DNA of 64,000 bases from G965220825 sp965220825 (lineage in GTDB: Bacteria; Pseudomonadota; Alphaproteobacteria; UBA828). The notes under the pieces are model-generated. The model was given only the letters and a program-made list of their open reading frames with translations. It was not told where the DNA came from and did no database searches. The stretch is taken from assembly GCA_965220825.1 (NCBI GenBank), contig OZ244839.1, forward strand, positions 1,736,001-1,800,000, written 5' to 3'. The position numbers and the translations under genes are program-made. Shown here one piece after another: positions 46,701-54,562 of this stretch; the first letter of the stretch is position 1; every line of letters starts with the position of its first letter.

Positions 46701-47516
46701 TTTGCCGTCTTGAATGCAAGCGTGGTGTCGGCAGAGCCGCCGGAGGTGAAGGAAAACCGAATCCCTATATTAAAGTCGTCGTCGTTCATTACTGTCCTCA
46801 AAGTGCGATCGAACTCGACCGTTCCAGTTGGTGAGTAATTGCTGCCGCTCAAATCGTCTGGATCAAGTTCGAAATGTTTACCATTACTTTCAGTTTGGAA
46901 AGCGAAATCTCCTTTGGTGAATTTAATGTACCCAGGCTGATTTACGTCTCTAATGTTTGTATCACTAGTCATCAAATTTTGTCCGAAATAGGTATCATAA
47001 CCCCATTGACTTAGGTTGTAAATGTCATATTGCGTGTGCGAGTTTCCGTCATGTCCCTCTGGGCGAACCCGAAATGTATGGCCGATGGAGCTACTACTCC
47101 TCATATGCAAAGTGTCGGCGTCTGCCGTAATCGTCACCGATGTAGTTGAAGTTGGAACACCAGTCAGCGTTCCACTCGGCGTAATGGTGGAGGTGCAGTT
47201 CTCCCCGTCGTCATCGCAGCTATCGGTGAAGATGAAGGTGAGCGTGCCACCCGCCATGGCCGCCGGGGCGCCGCCGAGCAGGACAGCGCCGAACAGCAGC
47301 GCTGCACTGGCATAGGCGAAGCGCCATGTGAACCCTCTTCCGGCTCTCGGGTCAGCGGGCGAGTAACCGTTCCGCCCGCTCAGACGCTCAGAAGTTTCTG
47401 GGGGGGGGGGTAAATAGTGAACGCCGGACCGGCAGCGCCGCAGCCAATCGGCGCCGTGCGGACGCGACGAGGCGGGTTTGGGAGGAGAAGGACGAAAGTC
47501 GAGTTTTCGCGGTCAT
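43757..47516 (-). CDS. autotransporter-like protein with five FnIII modules, phase OFF (poly-C frameshift)
   Basis: An outer-membrane protein of about 1252 residues if in frame: leader, signal peptide (FAYASAALLFGAVLLGGAPAAMA), an AT-richer passenger, five fibronectin type III modules, and a C-terminal beta-barrel ending in Phe (LDLRVNF). ATG 47516 opens a leader (MTAKTRLSS...LPVRRSLFTPPP) homologous to the paralogue at 49166-51616. In this sequence C11 plus an extra A shifts the frame, and the leader stops at 47388 after 42 residues. C10 or C13 would restore it. The frame that is open alone starts at 47257 inside the signal peptide. No usable start lies between tract and signal peptide. Confidence 0.85.
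47400..47410 (-). repeat. C11 tract in the first autotransporter
   Basis: Eleven G on the + strand (C on the coding strand). It encodes the Pro run between leader and signal peptide. An A follows the tract here that is absent in the ON paralogue, so eleven is an OFF length for this gene. Confidence 0.9.
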
Positions 47517-47557
47517 GCCTCGATGCCTCGCTCGGTTGACCAATTGCGGCAGCCGAA

Positions 47558-47586
47558 CCGATAACAGAGCGAAAAATGGAAATCAA
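47558..47586 (-). promoter_or_regulatory. candidate promoter of the first autotransporter
   Basis: On the coding strand TTGATT (47586-47581) and TATCGG (47563-47558) are 17 bases apart, about 42 bases before ATG 47516, in an AT-rich patch (47560-47700). The -10 match is weak. Confidence 0.35.
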
Positions 47587-47719
47587 CTGGTTGTGAAGCG
47601 CACTTCGAGAAAAATATGCCATTTTCGAAGAAATCGGACATTTTCATATCCACGAACATCGCAACAATGCAAAGATATGATGTTTGTCGCGCGACAGAAA
47701 AAGAGCGGGCGTCGGGCCG

Positions 47720-48025
47720 CTACAGGCCGACGCCCCGGTCGAGCGTAGAATATTGGGAAGGCCGGCGACGCGGGCGAAGCCGTACCGTGGTGGCGTCGAT
47801 TGCGGTTTCGCCGCGGGTGGCGGAGATGGGGCCGCCGGGCCAGCCGGCGCAATCCACCCCCTGCATATTGAGCGCCAGGCGGAGCTTTTGCGCCGCGCCC
47901 GGCGTATCGCCCTTCAGCTCCCCGTAAGCGCAGGCGAAGGGGTCGGAATTGTCGGGACAGGCCTCAAATGGGGCCGGGCGCGTCGCTGTCCTGCCCGATC
48001 GGAGCACGAACCGGCTGCGGACCAC
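47720..48025 (-). CDS. possible small Cys-containing protein
   Basis: A 101-residue frame whose middle (CPDNSDPFACAYGELKG, then KLRLALNMQGVDCAGWPGG) looks more protein-like than its low-complexity ends. It overlaps the end of 47964-48290 by 62 bases in another frame, so one of them may be a shifted continuation of the other. No family recognised. Confidence 0.3.
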   Translation of the reverse strand: MVRSRFVLRSGRTATRPAPFEACPDNSDPFACAYGELKGDTPGAAQKLRLALNMQGVDCAGWPGGPISATRGETAIDATTVRLRPRRRPSQYSTLDRGVGL

Positions 48026-48290
48026 GCCATGGCGCGCCCTGCGCCACGGCCAACTCCTCGTCGCGGTTTGTCGAGTATTGTGGCCGTGTATCGCACTCCA
48101 TCACCTGGCGCGGTTTTTTGGACTTCATATCCAGCGGCCGCAGGTGCTGTGCTTGCGATCGCGTCGGCCTCCGTTTCGCGCCATGCGGATCGGCGCTGGC
48201 GGCGATCACGCCGCGCCATGCGCATCGCTCCTGCGCGTCCTGCAGGTCTTCTGCGATGGACTGGATGATGGTCTCGGTGCAGGTGGCCAT
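47964..48290 (-). CDS. small hypothetical protein divergent from the SRAP gene
   Basis: A 108-residue frame with a GGAGACGTCAGC site before ATG 48290. The N-terminal 35 residues (MATCTETIIQSIAEDLQDAQ) look helical and natural; the rest is charged and low complexity. Sixty-eight bases separate it from the divergent SRAP start. No function can be assigned. Confidence 0.45.
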   Translation of the reverse strand: MATCTETIIQSIAEDLQDAQERCAWRGVIAASADPHGAKRRPTRSQAQHLRPLDMKSKKPRQVMECDTRPQYSTNRDEELAVAQGAPWRGPQPVRAPIGQDSDAPGPI

Positions 48291-48358
48291 GCTGACGTCT
48301 CCTGGGAGTTGATGGTCGGGACTGGCGCCGTTCTCGTTGCCGGGGATACGCTTCGACC

Positions 48359-49051
48359 ATGTGCGGGAGGTTTACGCAGCGCTTTTCCTGGCGCGAGGTG
48401 CATGAAGCCCTGAGCCTGGTCGGGCCGGCGGCGAACCTGCGACCGCGCTACAACCTCGCGCCGAGCCAGAGCGCGGCGGTGGTGCGGAGCGAGGCGGGCG
48501 CACACCGCCTCACCATGATGCGATGGGGTCTCATACCGGACTGGGCAAAGGACCCCGGTTTGGGTCACAAGCTCATCAACGCCCGGGTCGAGACCGCTTC
48601 CGTCAAGCCTGCGTTTCGGGCAGCGTGGTCGAAGCGCCGCTGCCTGGTGCCGGCCGACGGGTTCTACGAGTGGCGGCGCGAGGGCTCCGTGCGCCAGCCC
48701 TGGCTCATCGCACCGCGCGACGGCGCGCCGATGGCGTTTGCCGGACTATGGGAGCGCTGGCGTGTGCCGGAGGACACGGCGCTTCGGGGCTCACTGGCGG
48801 AGCGCCAGCCGGGCGATACGGTCGAGACTTTCACCATCCTCACCTGCGCGGCGAACGCGACCCTGCGGGCGCTGCACCATCGGATGCCGGTGATTCTGCG
48901 CCCGGACATGTTCGCGCCCTGGCTCGCAGGCGAGGACGTGCGGCCCGGTCCGGCGCCCGAGGACTGGCTCGCGATGTACCGGGTCACGACCCGCGTGAAC
49001 AATCCTCGCAACGACGATCCGGAGTGCATTGTCGCGCTGGCGACCGGGTAG
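48359..49051 (+). CDS. SRAP (YedK/HMCES-type) abasic-site sensor
   Basis: A 230-residue SOS-response-associated peptidase-fold protein that crosslinks to abasic sites in single-stranded DNA through Cys2. The start MCGRF exposes that Cys after Met removal. Other family residues are visible: RYNLAPSQ, MRWGLIPDWAK, INARVET, RRCLVPADGFYEW (Glu) and LHHRMPVIL (His). Length is standard. It is convergent with the second autotransporter. On a conjugative element it could guard transferred single strands. Confidence 0.93.
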   Translation: MCGRFTQRFSWREVHEALSLVGPAANLRPRYNLAPSQSAAVVRSEAGAHRLTMMRWGLIPDWAKDPGLGHKLINARVETASVKPAFRAAWSKRRCLVPADGFYEWRREGSVRQPWLIAPRDGAPMAFAGLWERWRVPEDTALRGSLAERQPGDTVETFTILTCAANATLRALHHRMPVILRPDMFAPWLAGEDVRPGPAPEDWLAMYRVTTRVNNPRNDDPECIVALATG

Positions 49052-49165
49052 GAGCGTCGTGCATGCGGTTCGTGCGCCGTGGGCGAGCACCGCCAACGGC
49101 GGGCCGGCTGCGCAGCAGGCAGGCGGACGGGAGCCGTCAGGCCGGCGAGGCCGCCCCCCGTCGCG

Positions 49166-51616
49166 TCAGAAGTTAAGCCGCAGGTCCATGCCGATGCGGG
49201 TGTCGGGCTCTCCGCCGGCGCGGTGGCCGGCGGTGAGCGCGGCGTCGATGCCGCCCCTGGTAAAGCCTATACCCGTGCGGTAGTGCTGCGTGCGCGGCTC
49301 ACCGCTGAGGGCCATGTCGGCAAAGGGCGTCAGCAGGCCGCCGGCGGCTGCGAAGCCGTAGCCGGCGCGGGCGGTCAGCGAGAGGCGCTGCGGTGCGGCG
49401 CCCTGCTCGTCGTCGAAGAGACGCTCGCGTGTGAGCGCGCCGTTCTGCTGCTGCCCCCATGCCGGGCCGAGCGCCAGCGACAGGCCGCGTCCGTCGGCGG
49501 CCGGGTTCAGACGCGCCTCCAGGCTCGCGCCCCGCTCCCGCGTGTCGTCTTCGGAGTGGAGCACCAGCCAGTGGCCGGAGGCATCGAGGCCGAAGCGCGA
49601 GCTGGGCGCGGACAGGCGCACACCGCCCGACACTTCCATGCCGGTGCCCGTCACACCGTCGCCGCCGTCCTGGCGAAGCGCCACCGCGCCGCGCGGCCGG
49701 ACTTGCCACTCCGAACCGGAGGAAAGCGCGAAGCCGTCATGTTCGGCTTCCATGCCAGCGCTGAGGCGCCAACTTGTCGCCTTCAGGCCGCCAAGCGAGG
49801 AGGTCGAGGACGAACCGTCCGTCTCGATCTGCGCCAGGCTGGCGCCGCCGATTGCCGACAGTGTGAAGTCGGACTGTCGCGCCACCGGCATGCGACCGCT
49901 CACCGAACCCGCCAGCATCGACAGGTCCGCCTTCTCCACAGTGCCGTCGAATGCGCGATGCTCCGCTTCGCCCGCGCCGGCACCCAGCACCAGACGCACG
50001 GCGCCGCCACCCGCCGTCTTCATCTGGAGATAGGGCCAGAGCGCCGTCAGCGACGTCTCGAGACGGCCTTCGAATTCGTTCAGCCGGTAATCCGCCTCGC
50101 CCTCGCCACGGGACACCGCCACCCCGGCCATCAGCCTGTCGTTCAGACGCCCGTCCACGCCCAGCCAGCCGGTCCGTTGCTTGCCATCCCAACTCTCGCC
50201 GCTCCGGCGGCCCTCGAACCCGCGCCAGTCGCCACGGCCCCAGACCGTCCAGGCCGGGCCGCCCGAAGCCCCCTCGGACCCGGCCGCCGCCAGAGGCAGG
50301 GTGAAGGCGCTGCCGCCCAGCAGCGCCGAGTCGCTCACCGCCTGGCTTCGGGAGCTCGTCCGGCTGTCCCAGCGATCTATCCCGTCCCACCAGTTGCCCT
50401 CTGCGGCCGACAGCGCCGCCTCGCCGCCGACCCGCTGGCCGGCCAGTGTCAGCCCCTGCGCGCCCGGCGTCGCATCGAAGCGCTGTCCGAGCATGTCCGC
50501 CGCACCGTCGACCGTGGTCTGCGCTATAGCCGCCAGCGCGTGCTTCAATACCCGCCGCTGCGCGTCCGGCGACGGCCCCGGTTCCGTCGTTACCGTCGCC
50601 TTGTCCGACTCAACGCCGTTACCGGCAGCATTCACCGCGCGGATTCTGAAGTCATATCCTGTATCGCCGATCAACCGGGTGACGGTATGGCTGGTGGTGG
50701 ATGCGCTGCTGCCGTCGATATCCTGCCAAGCACCGTATTCCGTCGCAGTGGCCAGCTTTTGCTGATACTGATATTTCGTGATGGTTATGTTGGACGGATT
50801 TGCCCAGTTCAACGTTACTTTACCAGGTCCTGAGGTGGTCGTGAGATTGCTTGGTTTGACCGGCTTGGCTGCAAAAATCACGATCTCGCTGCCATACGCG
50901 AATTCCACGTAGAAACTGTCATCATTCAAGACACTGGACAAGGTGCCACTAAATTCAGCTTTCTTACCGTCGAGTTTAAGAACATTATTCGATATATTGC
51001 TTGTTCGAGCACGTATAAATCTTGATTCCCACAACGAAAAGGAGATATTCGAGCCGTAGTCCGATACAGAAATTGCTCCGTTACCTGTGTAAGAGGATTT
51101 TCCAGTAATTTGCAGGCTACCTCCAAAACGATACCTTGCAGTAGGATAATCATATCGATTATGCGGAATACCCCACTGCCTTAGAGAGTCGCCTAAACTT
51201 ATATTATTGTCGCCAGTGGAATTAGTTCCATCGACGTAATTGAAGCCCGAGAGATTCAAGCTTCCTCGAGCATTGATGGTAGATTTCGTGCCATCGTCGG
51301 AGAAAAGGAAGATCAGCGTGCCTGCCCCAGCGGTCTGAGCGCCCCCGACCAGCAAGGCCGCGCCAAGCAGCAGCATCGGACCGGCTGCAGCGAAGCGCCG
51401 CGCGAACCCTCTTCCAACTCTCCGATTTGCAGGCGAGTGGCCGTTTCGACCGCTCAGACCTTCAGAAGTTTCGGGGGGGGGGGTAAATAGTGAACGCCGG
51501 ACCGGCAGCGTCGCAGCCAACCGCCCGGCTACCGTCTGCAGGGAGGCGAAGATAGAGACGCGGGCTATAGCAGGGTTGCCGGTGCGGCAGGTCAGGCGAG
51601 AGGCGGTGATGGTCAT
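49166..51616 (-). CDS. autotransporter-like protein with one FnIII module, phase ON
   Basis: An 816-residue outer-membrane protein. From ATG 51616 (AAGGGGG site upstream) a 40-residue leader (MTITASRLTCRTG...SLFT) runs through the C11 tract in frame (TPPPETSEGL), then reaches the signal peptide (PMLLLGAALLVGGAQTAGA), an AT-richer passenger (GTLIFLFSDDG), one fibronectin type III module, and a beta-barrel of about 450 residues ending LDLRLNF. This is the only one of the three paralogues readable from its leader start in this sequence. The long leader before the hydrophobic core is unusual. Barrel sequence is close to that of the third paralogue. Confidence 0.85.
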   Translation of the reverse strand: MTITASRLTCRTGNPAIARVSIFASLQTVAGRLAATLPVRRSLFTPPPETSEGLSGRNGHSPANRRVGRGFARRFAAAGPMLLLGAALLVGGAQTAGAGTLIFLFSDDGTKSTINARGSLNLSGFNYVDGTNSTGDNNISLGDSLRQWGIPHNRYDYPTARYRFGGSLQITGKSSYTGNGAISVSDYGSNISFSLWESRFIRARTSNISNNVLKLDGKKAEFSGTLSSVLNDDSFYVEFAYGSEIVIFAAKPVKPSNLTTTSGPGKVTLNWANPSNITITKYQYQQKLATATEYGAWQDIDGSSASTTSHTVTRLIGDTGYDFRIRAVNAAGNGVESDKATVTTEPGPSPDAQRRVLKHALAAIAQTTVDGAADMLGQRFDATPGAQGLTLAGQRVGGEAALSAAEGNWWDGIDRWDSRTSSRSQAVSDSALLGGSAFTLPLAAAGSEGASGGPAWTVWGRGDWRGFEGRRSGESWDGKQRTGWLGVDGRLNDRLMAGVAVSRGEGEADYRLNEFEGRLETSLTALWPYLQMKTAGGGAVRLVLGAGAGEAEHRAFDGTVEKADLSMLAGSVSGRMPVARQSDFTLSAIGGASLAQIETDGSSSTSSLGGLKATSWRLSAGMEAEHDGFALSSGSEWQVRPRGAVALRQDGGDGVTGTGMEVSGGVRLSAPSSRFGLDASGHWLVLHSEDDTRERGASLEARLNPAADGRGLSLALGPAWGQQQNGALTRERLFDDEQGAAPQRLSLTARAGYGFAAAGGLLTPFADMALSGEPRTQHYRTGIGFTRGGIDAALTAGHRAGGEPDTRIGMDLRLNF
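51473..51483 (-). repeat. C11 tract in the second autotransporter (ON length)
   Basis: Eleven C on the coding strand encode the end of a Thr codon and three Pro codons, followed directly by GAA ACT TCT. C8, C11 and C14 are ON lengths; C10 or C12 would truncate the product. Confidence 0.92.
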
Positions 51617-51703
51617 GGCGCGAAGACCCCCCTTGGTCGAAATCGCTTCAGCGACCGGACCGTAGCAACGGGCGGAACCGCATACAAGCCGTTACGCAAC
51701 GCA
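51613..51703 (-). repeat. 5' leader repeat shared by the second and third autotransporters
   Basis: The bases before and at the start codon (about 51613-51703) are nearly identical to 54084-54177, including GGACCGTAGCAACGGGCGGAA. This covers the ribosome-binding site and probably the promoter, so the two genes are likely co-regulated duplicates. Confidence 0.75.
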
Positions 51704-51887
51704 GTCGGACAGTCGGGAGAAATCCTGAAGAAAGTCGGAGCAGGCCGCACCCGGTTTGTCGACCCCGGCGCGCATGGTTGCGATTCGTGCGGCGTGGGCG
51801 AGCAACGCCAACGGCGGGCCGGCTGCGCAGCAGGCAGGCGGGAGGGCGGGAGCCGTCGGGCCGGCGAGGCCAGCCCCCGGCGCCGCG

Positions 51888-54087
51888 TCAGAAGTTGAGC
51901 CGCAGGTCCATGCCGATGCGGGTGTCGGGCTCTCCGCCAGCGCGGTGGCCGGCGGTGAGCGCGGCGTCGATGCCACCCCTGGCGAAGCCGATGCCCGTGC
52001 GGTAGTGCTGCGTGCGCGGCTCACCGCTGAGGGCCATGTCGGCAAAGGGTGTCAGCAGACCGCCCGCAGCAGCGAAGCCGTAGCCTGCGCGCGCGGTCAG
52101 CGACAGGCGCTGCGGTGCGGCGTTGCGATCTTCGTCGAACAGCCGTTCGCGAGTCAGCGCACCGTTCTGCTGCTGCCCCCATGACGGGCCGAGCGCCAGC
52201 GACAGGCCGCGTCCGCCGGCGGCCGGGTTCAGACGCGCTTCCAGGCTCGCGCCCCATTCCTGTGTGCCGTCTTCGGAGTGCAGCGCCAACCAGTGGCCGG
52301 AGGCGTCGAGGCCGAAGCGCGAGCCGGGCGCAGACAGGCGCATACCGGCGGAGACCTCCATGCCGGTGCCCGTCACGCCGTCGCCGCCATCCTGGCGCAG
52401 CGCCAGCGCGCCGCGCGGCCGGACTTGCCACTCCGAACCCGTGGTGAGCGCGAAGCCGTTATGCTCGGCCTCCACGCCGGCCCGCAGGCGCCAGCTCGTC
52501 GCCTTCAGACCGCCGAGCGATGAGGTCGAGGACGAGCCGTCCGTCTCGATCTGCGCAAGGCTCGCGCCGCCGATCGCCGACAGTGTGAAAGCGGACCGTC
52601 GCGCCACCGGCATCCGCCCGCTCACCGAACCCGCCAGCAGCGACAGGTCCTCTTTCTCGACAGTGCCGTCGGAGGCGCGATGCTCCGCGTCGCCCGTGCC
52701 GACGCCCAACACCAGACGCATGGCGCCGCCATCCACCGTCTTCATCTGGAGATAGGGCCAGAGCGCCGTCAGCGATGTTTCCAGGCTGCCCTCGAACGCG
52801 CCCGGCCGGTAGTCGGTCTCACCCTCGCCGTGCGACAGCGCCACGCCGGCGGTCAGCCCCTCGTTCAAACGCCCGTCAACGCCGAGCCAGCCGGTCCATT
52901 GACTGCCGTCCCAAGCGTCGCCGCTCCGGCCGCCCTCGAAGGCGCGCCAGTCGCCCCGGCCCCAGATCGTCCAGGCCGGGCCGCCCGAAGCCCCTTCGGA
53001 CTCAGCCGCGGCCAGCGGCAGGGTAAAGGTGCTGCCGCCCAGCAGAACCGCCTCGCTCACCGCCTGGCTGCGGGCCACCGTCCGGCCGTCCCGGCGGTCG
53101 ATCCGGTCCCACCGGTTGCCCTCGGCCGCCGGCAGCGCCGTCGCGCCACCGACCTGCTGGCCGGCCAGCTTCAATGACTGCGCGCCCGGCGTCGCATCGA
53201 AGCGCTGCCCGATGGTATCGACCGCGCCGGTGAGCGTCGCTTGCGCGACTGCCGCCAGCGTGTGCTTGAGAGCCGGTTGTTCCGCCTCTGTCGATGGTCC
53301 AGATGGTGCAGGCGCCGTGGTTGAGAAAATGACCGTGTTCGAGCCGAACGTTACCGTGATGTGGAAATCATCGTCGCCCAGCGTACTCTGCAAACTTCCG
53401 TCCCAACGGGTCACCTCACCGTCGAAATTGATAATGCTTCCTTCTTTTGAAGTTCCAGATAATCTAATCTGGCCAGCACTTGCAAAAAAATAAATTTTTG
53501 AACTGTAACCCTCAGTAGTAATTGAATTGTTGCCGGTGAAAGAGGCACCTCCAGAAATGGCAAGGCCATCTATAAATGTATTTTGGTCGTAGCTGTATGA
53601 TGATTGCCCTATTACAAATAATTCGCCGTTCGGGGAAATTGAAACCCTCGGATTTATTGAGGTTCCACCATCTGATAGTTCAATTCTCCCCAAATCCACA
53701 CTGCCCGACGCTTCGATCAAACTTTTGAAACCATCGTCGGAGTCGTGGTCTTTGAAGTAAAAATACGCCTCAGCGGCCGCGGCATGATTTGCAAATCCGG
53801 CGGTCAGTGCACCCGCAGCCATCAGGGCCGCTCCGAGCAGCAGCGCCGGAGCGGTTCCGGCGAAGCGCCGTGTGAAGCCTCTTCCGGCTCTCCGGTCAGC
53901 GGGCGAGTGGCCGTTCCGACCGCTCAGACCTTCAGCAGTTTCCGGGGGGGGGGATAAACAGCGAACACCGGACCGGCAGCGTCGCAGCCAACCGCCCGGC
54001 GGCCGCCCGCAGGGAGGCGAAGGCGGAGACGCCAGCCAGAGCGGACCCGGCAGTGCGGCAGGACGGGCGAGAGGCTGTCATGGTCAT
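51888..54087 (-). CDS. autotransporter-like protein without FnIII modules, phase OFF (poly-C frameshift)
   Basis: About 732 residues if in frame: leader (MTMTASRPSCRTAG...), signal peptide (APALLLGAALMAAGALTAGF), an AT-richer passenger (AYFYFKDHDSDDG, then SLIEASGSVDL), and a beta-barrel ending LDLRLNF. ATG 54087 is the paralogue-matched start. With C10 the leader frame stops at 53932 after 51 residues (PPPGNC); C9 or C12 would restore it. The frame that is open alone begins at 53822 inside the signal peptide. The passenger resembles those of both paralogues in layout but not closely in sequence. Confidence 0.85.
53944..53953 (-). repeat. C10 tract in the third autotransporter (OFF length)
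   Basis: Ten G on the + strand. Compared with the ON paralogue, one extra G follows the tract on the coding strand, so ten C is off by one base. Confidence 0.9.
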
Positions 54088-54244
54088 GGCGCGAAGACCC
54101 CCCCTTGGTCGAAATCGCTTGTGCGAGCGGACCGTAGCAACGGGCGGAACCGGATACAAGGCGTTGCGCGACACAGTTGCAAGGCCGATGGAGGCCCCGA
54201 ACCGCCGGGCGGCAAGGCCGTCGCCCGGTGCTGAATACGCGCAC

Positions 54245-54514
54245 TCAGTGCCAGGCGCCGCCACCCGGCACATCGTCGCCAGCGCGCATGGAGGCGGCTG
54301 CCATGGCGGTCCACGCCTCGCGGTCGAGACCGAGTCGGCGGTTGAGCTTGTCGCAGATGGTGAGCGCGTCCTTGAGATCGAGGGCAACCAGGGCGGTGGG
54401 GACATGGCCGGCGAGGCCCTCGATGACGAGGCGGATCTGCTGGACCTCGGCCTCGGCGTCCCAGGCGGGCGCGAAGCAGTAGTCGGGATTGTCGGGCAGG
54501 GTCTGGGCGGTCAT
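54245..54514 (-). CDS. small acidic hypothetical protein upstream of the autotransporters
   Basis: An 89-residue protein (MTAQTLPDNPDYCFAPAWDA start) with a helical middle (VQQIRLVIEGLAGHVPTALVALDLKDAL split by short loops) and a Gly-rich end. A GAAAGGAG site precedes ATG 54514. No family recognised. It follows the giant helicase gene by 48 bases on the same strand and probably belongs to that transcript. Confidence 0.65.
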   Translation of the reverse strand: MTAQTLPDNPDYCFAPAWDAEAEVQQIRLVIEGLAGHVPTALVALDLKDALTICDKLNRRLGLDREAWTAMAAASMRAGDDVPGGGAWH

Positions 54515-54562
54515 GGCGGCTCCTTTCGGGTTGGGGCGGCAGGCCGGCGGTGCGGACAGGGG

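Noticed and set aside
43430..46834. 1134-codon + frame opposite the first autotransporter
   Set aside because: Arg-rich antisense frame; the minus strand shows FnIII modules and a barrel.
47380..47622. 80-codon minus ORF ending at the poly-C tract
   Set aside because: It runs in a different frame from the paralogue-matched leader at 47516; the conserved residues (LPVRRSLFT) are in the leader frame instead.
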